From: Yersinia thracica
GTDB taxonomy: Bacteria > Pseudomonadota > Gammaproteobacteria > Enterobacterales > Enterobacteriaceae
Assembly (NCBI RefSeq): GCF_902170565.1
Contig: NZ_CABHXX010000009.1
Location: 62,001 to 126,000, forward strand
Length of the DNA: 64,000 nucleotides
Reading direction: 5' to 3'
The notes below the pieces were generated by a model that searched no databases, had not been told where the DNA came from, and worked only from the letters and a program-made list of their open reading frames with translations. Made by a program: the position numbers and the translations under genes. Numbering within the stretch: the stretch's first letter is position 1; each line of letters opens with the position of its first letter. Of the stretch, positions 39,460 to 48,849 are shown one piece after another.

Positions 39460-41148
39460 TTAAAGTGTTAACCAAATTTGCAGATGTTCGGCGACCGGGC
39501 CTAAGGCCAAAGCTGGGATAAAGGTCAATGCGCCCACTAATAACACGGTGCCCACCAGCAAGCCGATAAACAGTGGCCCCGCAGTAGGTAGGGTGCCGTT
39601 GCCAGCCGGTTGCCGTTTTTTCGCCACCAATGAACTGGCAATCGCCAGCACCGGCAGAATCACGCCGAATCGACCCAAGAACATCGCCGCAGCCAGCAGC
39701 AGGTTATAAAACGGTGTATTGACACTCAGGCCAGCAAAGGCGCTGCCGTTGTTATTGGCCGCCGAGGAGAGGGCGTAAAGCACTTCGCTAAAACCATGCG
39801 CACCGGGGTTAAGGATCCCAGCGCGACCGGCATCAGTACAGAGCGCCAGTGCGGTGCCTAACAGCACGATAGCCGGCGTGACCAAAATCGCCAGCGCGGT
39901 CATTTTCATATCAAATACATCAATTTTCTTGCCGAGGTATTCAGGGGTACGGCCAATCATCAGCCCGGCAATAAAAACCGTCAGCAGCACGAATAACAGC
40001 ATGCCGTACAAACCGGAACCGACGCCGCCAAACACCACTTCACCAATCTGCATCAACCACATGGGCACCATGCCACCCAGCGCGGTAAAGGAGTCATGCA
40101 TGGCGTTAACCGCGCCGCAAGATGCCGCCGTGGTGACCACGGCATACATGCTGGTCGCCAGGATACCGAAGCGGGATTCCTTACCCTCCATATTGATATT
40201 GCTGTCGGCACCCAACGGCATCAAATGCGGGTTACCGGCCAGTTCGGCGTACATCACCACCACCACTGCCACCACAAAAATCAGTGACATAGCCCAGATC
40301 AGTGCATGACCCTGGCGGTTATCCCCGACCACTTGGCCGAAAGCAAAACACAGTGCGCAAGGGATCAAGAAAATCGCCAGCATTTGCACAAAGTTGCTAA
40401 ACGCCGTCGGGTTCTCAAACGGATGCGCGGAGTTGGCACCAAAGAAGCCGCCGCCATTGGTACCCAGCAGTTTGATGGCTTCCTGCGAGGCCACCGGCCC
40501 CATCGGCAAGGTCTGTTTTACCCCCTCGAGGGTAGTGATATGCAGGTAACTGTCCAGATTCTGCAAGACGCCTTGACTGACAAAAACCAGCGCAATGAGC
40601 AGCGAAATGGGCAATAAGACATATAAAGTGATGCGAACCAAATCGACCCAGGCATTGCCCAGTGTGTTGGCTGAATGGCGGGCAAATGCGCGGATCAGCG
40701 CAAAAGCCACCGCAATACCGGTAGCCGCCGACAGGAAGTTTTGTACTGTCAGACCGGCCATTTGGCTCAGATAACTGAGGGTATTCTCCCCGCTATAGGC
40801 TTGCCAGTTGGTGTTAGTGACAAAACTCACCGCCGTATTCAGCGCCAAATGCCATGATAGCCCCGGCATATTTTCCGGATTCAGTGGAAACGCGCCTTGC
40901 ATCATTAACAGTGCGAACAGCAGCGCCACGCCCAGCAGGTTAAAACTGAGAATGGCCAGCGCATATTGCCAGCCGTTCATTTCCTGGTTTTTTACCCCAC
41001 TACAGCACCATAAACCGGCCTCGATTTTTTGTAATGGCGCGAAGGGTTCACCCTCGATAAGACGCGCCAGGAAACTTCCCAATGGACGGGACAGCACCAA
41101 CAACACCAACATAAAGCTGGCAATAAGCAGAAATCCGGATGCCGCCAT
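39460..41148 (-). CDS. kdpA: Potassium-transporting ATPase subunit KdpA
   Basis: Channel-like K+-binding subunit of 562 residues with ten or so membrane helices and four pore loops. Selectivity-filter-like loops include [40 protein letters not shown] and [13 protein letters not shown]. The ATG directly follows the kdpF TAA. Confidence 0.98.
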   Translation of the reverse strand: MAASGFLLIASFMLVLLVLSRPLGSFLARLIEGEPFAPLQKIEAGLWCCSGVKNQEMNGWQYALAILSFNLLGVALLFALLMMQGAFPLNPENMPGLSWHLALNTAVSFVTNTNWQAYSGENTLSYLSQMAGLTVQNFLSAATGIAVAFALIRAFARHSANTLGNAWVDLVRITLYVLLPISLLIALVFVSQGVLQNLDSYLHITTLEGVKQTLPMGPVASQEAIKLLGTNGGGFFGANSAHPFENPTAFSNFVQMLAIFLIPCALCFAFGQVVGDNRQGHALIWAMSLIFVVAVVVVMYAELAGNPHLMPLGADSNINMEGKESRFGILATSMYAVVTTAASCGAVNAMHDSFTALGGMVPMWLMQIGEVVFGGVGSGLYGMLLFVLLTVFIAGLMIGRTPEYLGKKIDVFDMKMTALAILVTPAIVLLGTALALCTDAGRAGILNPGAHGFSEVLYALSSAANNNGSAFAGLSVNTPFYNLLLAAAMFLGRFGVILPVLAIASSLVAKKRQPAGNGTLPTAGPLFIGLLVGTVLLVGALTFIPALALGPVAEHLQIWLTL

Positions 41149-41238
41149 TTAAAAGTCCTCCGCGTTAAATAAGGCATAAACCAGATAGCCCAGTAGCAGC
41201 AGAACCAGCAGCGCACCACAAATGATGCTGACACTCAC
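41149..41238 (-). CDS. kdpF: KdpF, small stabilising subunit of the Kdp ATPase
   Basis: A 29-residue hydrophobic peptide too short for most gene finders. It starts at GTG 41238 (GGAGG 8 bp upstream), reads VSVSIICGALLVLLLLG then YLVYALFNAEDF, and stops one base before the kdpA ATG. E. coli KdpF is also 29 residues with the same LLLGYLVYAL core. It is a single membrane helix and the first gene of the operon. Confidence 0.94.
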   Translation of the reverse strand: MSVSIICGALLVLLLLGYLVYALFNAEDF

Positions 41239-41313
41239 GATATACCTCCACAGGTCTTATTTTTTGATAACAGCAGCTTAGGAAGTTGTAAGAAAAGTTC
41301 TTGATAAAAAAAC

Positions 41314-41342
41314 GGGGCGGGGTGTAAAAAAAGTATAAAAAC
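41314..41342 (-). promoter_or_regulatory. KdpE binding site upstream of kdpF
   Basis: On the minus strand TTTTTATACTTTTTTTACAC followed by CCCGCCCC is almost identical to the E. coli KdpE-protected sequence as I remember it. It lies about 80 bp upstream of the kdpF start. The rest of 41343-41709, between kdpF and the divergent ybfA, is AT-rich and I name nothing else in it. Confidence 0.8.
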
Positions 41343-41709
41343 GGTCAATAAATAACCAGTAAGTGAGTGTAAATTACTCAGTGCCGATGTAATCTAGTCA
41401 ATCGAGTTAGCTGGATCGGTATTTTTTTGGTGAATGTATTCGGTTTTCTAATTCATATGTGTCCAGCAACCTCCGTGAAACAAATAACAAAATGAAGTTA
41501 ACTTTTCTGTAACAAAATTACAAAATTGGTGGTTTTTTTGTGCTTTTTACGCAATTGAGTGGTCGGATGAGTGGTAAACTTTCAATCAATGCGGTAAAAT
41601 TTTGTCCAGTTACCCATTTTGTTTATTTTACTTTCAACGCCACGCGGTAATCGACCCTCTGCGAATTAGGGCTAGCGGTTACATAAAGGCGTTTTAAAGG
41701 AGGGTTATT

Positions 41710-41916
41710 ATGTCCATGTACAACGCATACCCATTGCATCAGGTTATTTTGCGTCGCATCGCAGTGATTCTGATGGGGTTATTGGCGCTGCCAGTGATGC
41801 TTTTCCGCAAAGACCGCGCCCGTTTCTATAGCTATCTGCACCGTGTTTGGGTCAAAACCAGTGATAAACCGGTCTGGTTGGCACAGTCAGAAACGGCTCC
41901 GCAATATTTTTATTGA
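41710..41916 (+). CDS. ybfA: YbfA, small conserved membrane protein
   Basis: A 68-residue protein with one membrane helix (about 14-30, [18 protein letters not shown]). The conserved core is [14 protein letters not shown] then KTSDKPVW, as in E. coli YbfA, which also sits divergent from kdp. AAGGAGGG gives a strong ribosome-binding site. Function unknown. Confidence 0.93.
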   Translation: MSMYNAYPLHQVILRRIAVILMGLLALPVMLFRKDRARFYSYLHRVWVKTSDKPVWLAQSETAPQYFY

Positions 41917-41963
41917 TTGCTAAACTATCAGGTTTGCAACGGTAAATTGCAGTAAAGTGAAAG

Positions 41964-41993
41964 GCCCGTGAGTTAATGCTCATGGGCTTTTTT
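41964..41993 (+). terminator. ybfA terminator
   Basis: Stem GCCCGTGAG/CTCATGGGC (one G-T pair) followed by TTTTTTATT, 47 bp after the ybfA stop. Confidence 0.9.
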
Positions 41994-42013
41994 ATTGGGT
42001 GATGGAGAATAAA

Positions 42014-42499
42014 ATGCCGCAAAACCAGCCAGTAACACAGAATATTGTATATTGCCATGCGCGCGATGAACTCGATGCACTCTGTGAGGCGGGTATCACC
42101 CGTGGCAAATTAATGGAATTTCATAGCCGATATAAATTAGTGTTATTAGCGCATTCACAACCGGAATACCGTGAAATTGGGCCTTTTATTGCGGCAATGG
42201 ATAAATGGCCATCACTGAGTGAATTTACTGCTGAGTATCGCCAGCGTTTACTGCATTTACTGTCCCATTCTCCGACGGTGGCTAACCACACTAATGTGCT
42301 GATGCATGTGCAGGGCTATTTTCGGCCTTATCTCACCTCAGCGCAGCGTCAGGCTTTGGCACAGCTTATTGATCAATATCGTCTGGGGAAATTGCCTCTC
42401 AGCGCGCCGATTGCGCAGATAGCAGCCTATCAGGTTGAATTCCCAAATGATTATCTAGCTGGGCAGCACTATTTTATGTTTTATTTAGCGCAAGGTTAA
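42014..42499 (+). CDS. ybgA: YbgA, DUF1722 protein
   Basis: Conserved cytosolic DUF1722 protein. I start at MPQNQPVTQNIVY (ATG 42014, GGAG 6 bp upstream), giving 161 residues; GTG/ATG codons five and four positions upstream are also in frame. The signature GKLMEFHSRYKLVLLAHSQP and the C-terminal YLAGQHYFMFY are typical. In other bacteria the domain is fused to DUF523. It precedes phr by 3 bp, as in E. coli, which suggests a shared transcript and perhaps a light- or DNA-related role; that role is inference. Confidence 0.93.
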   Translation: MPQNQPVTQNIVYCHARDELDALCEAGITRGKLMEFHSRYKLVLLAHSQPEYREIGPFIAAMDKWPSLSEFTAEYRQRLLHLLSHSPTVANHTNVLMHVQGYFRPYLTSAQRQALAQLIDQYRLGKLPLSAPIAQIAAYQVEFPNDYLAGQHYFMFYLAQG

Positions 42500-42502
42500 A
42501 GC

Positions 42503-43948
42503 ATGGCCACACATCTTATTTGGTTCCGTAATGATTTACGCCTAACTGATAATCTGGCACTGCATGCGGCGTGTCAGGATCCACAAGCCATTGTGATGGC
42601 GGTGTTTATTGCCACACCGGCACAATGGGCGGTGCATGACATGGCACCGCGACAGGCGGTATTTTTGCTGCAAAATCTGCAACTGTTGCAGGATGCGCTC
42701 GCCGCACGAGGAATCCCGCTGCACTATCATCAGTGTGATGATTTTAAGGATTCGATTACCTGGCTGAATGATTTTTGTCAGCAACAGCAGGTGGATGCGC
42801 TGTTTTATAACCAACAGTATGAGCTGAATGAACGCGTGCGAGATGAGGCATTGGCGACATTACTGAGTCAGCGCGCTATCGCCTGTCACGGTTTTCATGA
42901 CAGTGTGCTATTGCCGCCGGGCACTGTCCTGACGGGCAATAATGAAATGTATAAAGTTTTCACTCCGTTTCGCCGTGCATTTATCCAGCGGTTAATGATG
43001 AGTGATTGCCGCAGTGTTCCGGCACCGAAAGCCCGTGCCACCGCAGTTGTGTCCCCCTCGCAGCCCCTGGCACGGTTTGATTATCCACAACAGCCGGTCG
43101 ACAATCAGCTATTCCCGGTGGGGGAAGAGGCCGCGCTACAGCGCTTGCGCCGTTTTTGTCGCGAGGATGCTCCGGACTATCAGCAGCAACGTGATTTCCC
43201 CGCCGTTGCGGGCACCAGTTGCCTGTCACCTTATCTGGCGCTGGGAATACTTTCGCCTCGCCAATGTGTTAATCGCCTACGAGCCGAATGCCCGGAGGTG
43301 CTGGAGAATGTCGATGGTGGGGCCTTTATCTGGCTTAATGAATTGATATGGCGTGAATTTTATCGTCATTTGCTGGTAGCCTATCCTCGGTTATGCCAGC
43401 ACCATCCCTTTATTGCCTGGACTGATGCAGTAATATGGAACCACTCAGAACAGCAATTAATCGCCTGGCAGCAGGGGCGAACAGGGTATCCTATTGTTGA
43501 TGCGGCCATGCGGCAGCTCAATGCAACAGGTTGGATGCATAACCGCTTGCGGATGATCAGTGCCAGTTTTCTGGTCAAAGACTTGTTGATCGACTGGCGG
43601 CACGGCGAACGCTATTTTATGTCGCAATTATTGGACGGTGATTTGGCCGCTAATAATGGCGGTTGGCAGTGGGCAGCATCAACCGGGACGGATGCCGCAC
43701 CCTATTTTCGCATCTTTAATCCCACCACGCAGGGAGAGCGTTTTGATAAAGATGGCGCTTTTATTCGCCGCTGGTTACCTGAGTTGGCGGCAGTACCCGA
43801 CAGCGATATCCATCAACCATGGCGTTGGGCCGAGCGACAGCAGCAACCATTGGATTACCCACCACCGCTGGTGGACCATAAGCAGGCCAGATTGGCTACA
43901 CTCGCGGCATTTGAAGCCGCTAAGCGGGATGGCAGCAAGGATCCCTAA
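42503..43948 (+). CDS. phr: Deoxyribodipyrimidine photolyase
   Basis: Light-driven repair of cyclobutane pyrimidine dimers. The 481 residues cover an N-terminal antenna (methenyltetrahydrofolate) domain from WFRNDLRLTDNLAL and a C-terminal FAD domain with GRTGYPIVDAAMRQLNATGW, MHNRLRM and the class I signature NGGWQWAASTGTDAAPYFR (about 385). The tryptophan chain for electron transfer appears intact. Coupled to ybgA. Confidence 0.98.
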   Translation: MATHLIWFRNDLRLTDNLALHAACQDPQAIVMAVFIATPAQWAVHDMAPRQAVFLLQNLQLLQDALAARGIPLHYHQCDDFKDSITWLNDFCQQQQVDALFYNQQYELNERVRDEALATLLSQRAIACHGFHDSVLLPPGTVLTGNNEMYKVFTPFRRAFIQRLMMSDCRSVPAPKARATAVVSPSQPLARFDYPQQPVDNQLFPVGEEAALQRLRRFCREDAPDYQQQRDFPAVAGTSCLSPYLALGILSPRQCVNRLRAECPEVLENVDGGAFIWLNELIWREFYRHLLVAYPRLCQHHPFIAWTDAVIWNHSEQQLIAWQQGRTGYPIVDAAMRQLNATGWMHNRLRMISASFLVKDLLIDWRHGERYFMSQLLDGDLAANNGGWQWAASTGTDAAPYFRIFNPTTQGERFDKDGAFIRRWLPELAAVPDSDIHQPWRWAERQQQPLDYPPPLVDHKQARLATLAAFEAAKRDGSKDP

Positions 43949-43963
43949 TCACCTGGAGCCTTC

Positions 43964-45019
43964 ATGTTTTTGACTTATATTTCGACTCAATCGGCAGCAA
44001 CTGTCCGTCAAGTCAGCAGTAATAAGCGCCGTAACCGGCTGCTTAAAGCCGGATTGGTTTTCTCTTTTAGCCTCTATAGCACCTTGGCCGCCGCAGAGTT
44101 TGAAGTGGTGGCACTGGGGGTAGATGGCGGTGTCAGTGATGGCAATCTGACTTCCTATCTGATTCGTGATGATAGCCAGCCAGTGTATTTGGCGCTGGAT
44201 GCCGGTTCGGTGTTGCCGGGGATAGCTAAGGCGCTAGATAAAGGCCATTTTTCTGATGTGACTGCCGAACAGGCCGCTCCGCTCACTCAGCAGGGTTATG
44301 TTTTTCGCCAAAGCATCAACAGCTATTTTATTAGCCATGCCCATCTTGACCATGTATCTGGCCTGATTATTGGTTCACCGGAAGACAGTAAAAAAACTAT
44401 TTATGCATCAGCCGATACTATTGATGTATTGAGGAACTACTATTTTAACTGGCGTGTCTGGCCCAATTTTACCGACAGTGGCAGTGGCACACGTTTGGGG
44501 ACTTACCGCATGCAACTGGTACGCCCGGCTCAATCATTAAGCTTGGGGCTGACCCGTTTAACCGGCGAGATGTACCCGCTCAGTCATGATAAATCGCCAT
44601 CTTCAATGTTACTTATCACTAGCAATAAGGCGGCTTTTGCCTATTTTGGCGATACTGGCCCGGATGAGATAGAAAAGTCGAAAAATCTGGATACAGTGTG
44701 GCGAAAGTTGGCTGAAAAGGTGCAAAAGCAGCAGTTGAAAGGGATGATTATTGAAGTTTCTTACCCAAATGAAGTGGATGATGGCAAATTGTATGGTCAC
44801 ATGACGCCCAAGTGGTTGCTGAAAGAATTGAAAAATCTTGAGAAATACAGCGGCGCAGGGCAGCCATTAAAAGGCTTGTCGGTGGTCATCAGCCATATCA
44901 AACCCTCATTCAAGCAGGGCCAGGATGTGCGCAAAGTCATTGCAGCCGAGCTTACGCAAGGTAATGATATGGGGATAAATTTTATCTTGATGGATCAGGG
45001 TGATAGCCTGAGGTTTTGA
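43964..45019 (+). CDS. Exported class II 3',5'-cyclic-nucleotide phosphodiesterase
   Basis: Metallo-beta-lactamase-fold phosphodiesterase of the class II family (yeast PDE1, Vibrio CpdP). The family signature is clear as ISHAHLDHVSGLII near residue 126, with further metal ligands in SHDKSPSSM, FAYFGDTGPDE and ISHIKP. The 351-residue precursor has a long basic N-terminus followed by a hydrophobic stretch and the cleavage-like STLAAA-EFEV (about 44), so it is expected in the periplasm. It lies between phr and ybgI, where E. coli has dtpD. It may degrade external cAMP; substrate not proven by sequence. Confidence 0.88.
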   Translation: MFLTYISTQSAATVRQVSSNKRRNRLLKAGLVFSFSLYSTLAAAEFEVVALGVDGGVSDGNLTSYLIRDDSQPVYLALDAGSVLPGIAKALDKGHFSDVTAEQAAPLTQQGYVFRQSINSYFISHAHLDHVSGLIIGSPEDSKKTIYASADTIDVLRNYYFNWRVWPNFTDSGSGTRLGTYRMQLVRPAQSLSLGLTRLTGEMYPLSHDKSPSSMLLITSNKAAFAYFGDTGPDEIEKSKNLDTVWRKLAEKVQKQQLKGMIIEVSYPNEVDDGKLYGHMTPKWLLKELKNLEKYSGAGQPLKGLSVVISHIKPSFKQGQDVRKVIAAELTQGNDMGINFILMDQGDSLRF

Positions 45020-45162
45020 TGGTGTAGGGCCGCGAACAAAGTCAAATGAAGGGGAAACGTGCCGTTGGGGTCGTAGTCGCGTAAGCGACCAGAGCGCCCC
45101 TAGGTGCGGTCAATCCTTCACTCACTGAGTTATCATCAGCTTTGCCAATGTTTTGATGGTGT
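45013..45162. mobile_element. Structured intergenic repeat, copy A, with 13-bp direct repeats
   Basis: The conserved core is 45036-45129. It is bounded by exact copies of GTTTTGATGGTGT at 45013-45025 and 45150-45162, the left one overlapping the phosphodiesterase stop. The core can fold: TGAAGG pairs with CCTTCA, GGGG with CCCC, and GTCGC-GTAA-GCGAC forms an inner GNRA-capped hairpin. The distance from the left direct repeat to the core is 10 bp, as in copies B and C. It looks like a miniature mobile element; I cannot name the family. Confidence 0.65.
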
Positions 45163-45200
45163 TTGATTTTTATAAAACACAGATTAATAAGAGTTAAATA

Positions 45201-45944
45201 ATGCGAAATATAGAACTGGAAACTCTACTCAATAATCAGCTGAATATCTCGGCTTTTCAAGACTATGCACCCAATGGTTTGCAGGTTGAGGGAAAGACGG
45301 AGGTCAAGCGCATTGTTACCGGTGTCACGGCCAGCCAGGCGCTGCTGGATGCGGCGGTGGCGCAGCAGGCGGATGCCATTTTGGTGCATCACGGTTATTT
45401 CTGGAAAAATGAACCGGCAGTGGTGCGGGGAATGAAACGTAACCGGCTGAAAACCTTATTAACCAATGACATCAATCTGTATGGCTACCATTTACCGCTG
45501 GATGCGCACCCTGAATTAGGCAATAACGCGCAACTGGCGAAATTACTGGGGATTCGGGTGCAGGGAGAAATTGAATCTCTGCTGCCGTATGGTGAATTTG
45601 ATGCGCCGCTAAATGCCGTGATTTTACGTCAGCGATTGGAAAAATTATTGGAACGCCCGGTATTACATTGTGGCGAGCACGCGCCGACGGATGTGCGCCG
45701 TATTGCCTGGTGTAGCGGGGGTGGGCAAGGATATATTCAGCAAGCCGCTGAGTTTGGTGTCGATGCATTTATAACTGGCGAGGTTTCTGAGCAAACTATT
45801 CATATCGCCCGGGAGATGGGGGTGAATTTTTATGCGGCTGGGCATCATGCAACCGAGCGCTATGGGATTAAAGCGCTAGGTGAATGGCTCGCAACCCATT
45901 ATCAACTCGACGTTATCTTTATTGATATTCCTAACCCCGCCTGA
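45201..45944 (+). CDS. ybgI: YbgI, NIF3-family dinuclear metal protein
   Basis: A 247-residue NIF3/DUF34 protein that forms a toroidal hexamer with a two-metal site. Metal ligands are visible in ILVHHGYFWKNE (about 61), YGYHLPLDAHPELGNN (about 94) and the C-terminal GHHATERYG (about 214). Length is identical to E. coli YbgI. Precise substrate is unknown. It precedes pxpBCA as in E. coli, but the 406-bp gap with its own hairpin and promoter suggests separate transcription. Confidence 0.96.
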   Translation: MRNIELETLLNNQLNISAFQDYAPNGLQVEGKTEVKRIVTGVTASQALLDAAVAQQADAILVHHGYFWKNEPAVVRGMKRNRLKTLLTNDINLYGYHLPLDAHPELGNNAQLAKLLGIRVQGEIESLLPYGEFDAPLNAVILRQRLEKLLERPVLHCGEHAPTDVRRIAWCSGGGQGYIQQAAEFGVDAFITGEVSEQTIHIAREMGVNFYAAGHHATERYGIKALGEWLATHYQLDVIFIDIPNPA

Positions 45945-45955
45945 CCCATACGGCA

Positions 45956-45986
45956 TTATGCACCGGTGATCAGTCTCGGTGCATAA
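45956..45986 (+). terminator. Hairpin after ybgI
   Basis: TTATGCACCG and CGGTGCATAA form a perfect 10-bp stem with an 11-nt loop, 12 bp after the ybgI stop. No T tract follows, so termination is uncertain. Confidence 0.45.
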
Positions 45987-46269
45987 GTTGCCGTTGATAT
46001 TCCCTCTATTACGCAGTATTAAACCTCACAAAAAAAATGGTTTATCGGCTATTCAGCTATTTGAAATACTCATCTGGTCGCAGTTGGGTGATAAAACGGC
46101 AATTCTTAAGAATATATCCTCGCTTTCCCCTGATTCTAAATAAGAAAAAAGTCGCATTTTCCCTGCTATCTTTATGAAAAACCCTTAAAAATAAGCCATT
46201 ACAGTGATTAATATTGGTCTTTTCACTCGGTTTAGTGATTGTTCACAGCTATGGGTTGATTCAGTTCTA

Positions 46270-46298
46270 TTGACAGCGGCTAGGCGCTAACGCATAAA
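46270..46298 (+). promoter_or_regulatory. Candidate promoter of the pxp operon
   Basis: A perfect TTGACA (46270-46275) is 17 bp from CATAAA (46293-46298), about 50 bp upstream of pxpB. The remainder of 45987-46269 is AT-rich with nothing else I can name. Confidence 0.55.
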
Positions 46299-46350
46299 TA
46301 TAAGCTTATAACGATTATTTATATAAAAACAAAAGTGATAGGGGACGGGA

Positions 46351-47007
46351 GTGCAACGAGCTCGATGCTATTTACTGGGAGAAAGTGCGGTGGTTCTGGA
46401 GCTAGAACCGCCAGTCACATTAATAAGCCAGCAACGGATTTGGGGGTTAGCTGATCGCCTGATTCATCATCCCGATGTTCTTGAAGCCATCCCCGGAATG
46501 AATAACCTGACTTTATTGCTGACTGACCCACAGCATACCGCGTTGGATGCTATTGAACGGCTGCAACGCTGGTGGGAAGAGAGTGAGTCATTAGTGCCTG
46601 AATCGCGCGATGTCACTATCCCGGTTATTTATGGCGGTGAGGCTGGGCCTGATTTGGCTGAGGTAGCGCGTCATATCGGTATGACTGAGCGTCAGGTGGT
46701 TGAGTGCCATGCGGGGGCGAGTTATATCGTCTATTTTCTCGGGTTCCAACCGGGTTTTTCATATCTGGGGGGAATGCCGGAACAACTGGCAACACCACGG
46801 CGCGCTGATCCACGGCTGGTGGTACCTGCGGGGTCAGTCGGGATTGGCGGGAGCCAAACGGGTATTTATCCGCTGGCAACGCCGGGGGGCTGGCAGCTTA
46901 TTGGCCGCACATCATTGGCGCTGTTTAATCCGTTAGAAATGCCGCCAACCTTGTTGCGGCCTGGTGACAATGTGCGCTTCCTGCCCTTAAAGGAGGGCGT
47001 ATGCTGA
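46351..47007 (+). CDS. pxpB: 5-oxoprolinase subunit PxpB
   Basis: Subunit of the ATP-dependent 5-oxoprolinase PxpABC, which opens 5-oxoproline to glutamate. The 218-residue protein is an AHS1/KipI-type cyclophilin-like fold; its signature runs [19 protein letters not shown] and then [17 protein letters not shown]. It starts at GTG 46351 after GGGGACGGGA. It overlaps pxpC by 7 bp. Confidence 0.95.
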   Translation: MQRARCYLLGESAVVLELEPPVTLISQQRIWGLADRLIHHPDVLEAIPGMNNLTLLLTDPQHTALDAIERLQRWWEESESLVPESRDVTIPVIYGGEAGPDLAEVARHIGMTERQVVECHAGASYIVYFLGFQPGFSYLGGMPEQLATPRRADPRLVVPAGSVGIGGSQTGIYPLATPGGWQLIGRTSLALFNPLEMPPTLLRPGDNVRFLPLKEGVC

Positions 47008-48002
47008 AAATAATTCGTGCAGGTATTTATACCACGGTGCAAGACAGTGGCCGTGGCGGTTTTCGCCGTTTAGGTATCAGTCAGGGCGGGGCGCTCGACT
47101 TACCGGCGCTGAGCATGGCGAATATGCTAGTAGGGAATGAGGCGGGTGCCGCCGGGTTGGAAATTACATTGGGCCAATTTATCGCTGAATTTACCCAACC
47201 GGGCTGGATTGCGGTCACTGGCGCGGGCTGTGAGGCGATGCTGGGTGACCAACTGCTCTGGACGGGCTGGCGCTACCCGGTCAAGCCCGGCCAACAGTTA
47301 AAACTCAGTGTGCCGCACCGCGGTATGCGCAGTTATCTGGCGATTTCTGGCGGTATTGATGTGCCGGAAATGCTGGGGTCGCGCAGTACAGATTTAAAAG
47401 CGGGTTTTGGTGGTCATCAGGGGCGGTTGATTAAAGAGGGCGACAACCTGCCATTGGGCCAGCCGACGCGTTTACCGCGTGAATCTGTTGGCATCAAACA
47501 ATCTGTTGGCATCAAACAATCTGTTGGTATAAAACAAATGTTATTTGGTAACCGGGTGCGCGCAGTACCGGGGCCGGAATATCATGAGTTTGACGATGTT
47601 GCGCAGGGCGCTTTCTGGCGCGAAGCCTGGCAACTCAGCCCGCAAAGCAACCGAATGGGATATCGCCTGACTGGGCGTGAGTTAACCCGCACCACTTCCC
47701 GCGAGATGCTGTCGCACGGTTTATTGCCCGGTGTGGTGCAAGTGCCGCATAACGGCCAGCCCATAGTGTTGATGGCGGATGCGCAAACGACCGGCGGTTA
47801 CCCGCGTATTGCCTGCGTGATTGAAGCGGATCTCTACCATTTGGCGCAACTTCGACTCGGGGAGTCGGTGCATTTTGTCCAGTGCAGCGTCGAAGAGGCA
47901 CTCCGCGCCAAGTCAGAACAACGCCATTATCTACAGCAGATTGAATGGGGTTTACAGCAAGGGTTCGATGCTCTGGAGGCTAAATGCACGGAGGCCCAAT
48001 GA
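47001..48002 (+). CDS. pxpC: 5-oxoprolinase subunit PxpC
   Basis: AHS2/KipA-type partner of PxpB, 333 residues versus about 310 in E. coli. Family motifs include [21 protein letters not shown] (split, residues 11-31), [20 protein letters not shown] (about 110-129) and [20 protein letters not shown]. The extra length comes partly from an in-frame triplication: SVGIKQ occurs three times in a row at residues 162-179 (18-bp units at 47484-47537). The stop overlaps the pxpA start (ATGA). Confidence 0.94.
   Translation: MLKIIRAGIYTTVQDSGRGGFRRLGISQGGALDLPALSMANMLVGNEAGAAGLEITLGQFIAEFTQPGWIAVTGAGCEAMLGDQLLWTGWRYPVKPGQQLKLSVPHRGMRSYLAISGGIDVPEMLGSRSTDLKAGFGGHQGRLIKEGDNLPLGQPTRLPRESVGIKQSVGIKQSVGIKQMLFGNRVRAVPGPEYHEFDDVAQGAFWREAWQLSPQSNRMGYRLTGRELTRTTSREMLSHGLLPGVVQVPHNGQPIVLMADAQTTGGYPRIACVIEADLYHLAQLRLGESVHFVQCSVEEALRAKSEQRHYLQQIEWGLQQGFDALEAKCTEAQ
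47484..47537 (+). repeat. Three 18-bp tandem units inside pxpC
   Basis: TCTGTTGGCATCAAACAA occurs twice exactly, then once with two changes (TCTGTTGGTATAAAACAA). It encodes SVGIKQ three times. The frame is kept, so unit number could vary between strains without destroying the gene. Confidence 0.95.
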
Positions 48003-48736
48003 ATGTTGATTTAAATGCAGATTTAGGCGAGGGCTGTGCCAATGATCAGGCGCTGTTGCAATTAGTCAGTTCCGCCAATATCGCCTGTGGTTTTCATGCT
48101 GGCGATGCCCAAACCATGCGCCAATCAGTGCGCTGGGCTATAGAGTATGGGGTGGCTATTGGCGCACACCCGAGCTTCCCGGATCGCGAGAATTTTGGTC
48201 GCACCGCCATGCAGTTACCGCCCGAGACCGTCTACGCCCAAGTGGTTTACCAACTGGGCGCACTGGCCGCCATCGTGAAAGCCGAAGGGGGAGTTATGCA
48301 GCATGTGAAACCGCACGGCATGTTGTACAACCAGGCGGCATTGGATTCGCAACTGGCGGAGGCTATTGCTCAGGCGGTCAAAGCCGTCGACCCGTCATTG
48401 CGCTTGGTAGGGTTAGCGGGGAGCGAACTCATCCGCGCCGGCGAGCGAGTGGGCTTAGTGACCCGGCAAGAGGTATTTGCTGATCGCCGTTATCAAGGCG
48501 ATGGCACCTTGGTGCCGCGTAATCAGCCTGATGCGCTGATCGAAAGTGACGAGCTGGCGCTATCACAAACCTTGGCCATGGTACAACGTCATCAAGTGCA
48601 GGCGCGTGATGGCAGCTGGGTGCCGGTGCAGGCGGACACGGTTTGTGTGCACGGTGATGGTGCCCATGCATTGCATTTTGCCCGCCGTTTACGTGACAGT
48701 TTGCAGCAGCAAAATATCATCGTCACCGCGCAATAA
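47999..48736 (+). CDS. pxpA: 5-oxoprolinase subunit PxpA
   Basis: LamB/YcsF-family subunit of 5-oxoprolinase. I start at [16 protein letters not shown] (ATG 47999), giving 245 residues; GGAGG lies 4-5 bp upstream and the ATG overlaps the pxpC stop as ATGA. An in-frame ATG five codons earlier is possible. Motifs [19 protein letters not shown] and VKPHGMLYN are those of the family. Confidence 0.96.
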   Translation: MNVDLNADLGEGCANDQALLQLVSSANIACGFHAGDAQTMRQSVRWAIEYGVAIGAHPSFPDRENFGRTAMQLPPETVYAQVVYQLGALAAIVKAEGGVMQHVKPHGMLYNQAALDSQLAEAIAQAVKAVDPSLRLVGLAGSELIRAGERVGLVTRQEVFADRRYQGDGTLVPRNQPDALIESDELALSQTLAMVQRHQVQARDGSWVPVQADTVCVHGDGAHALHFARRLRDSLQQQNIIVTAQ

Positions 48737-48849
48737 GGGGCATTAAAACCCTACTTGGATCATAAAAAATTATCAGCGCCAGCCCTGAGCGCAATAGCGT
48801 CATAGATGTAAATCTATAACATTTTCAATATTATGACAGGAGCGTCATC

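Noticed and set aside
39854-40309. A 151-codon plus-strand frame within kdpA
   Set aside because: Antisense shadow of the GC-rich kdpA gene, without initiation signals.
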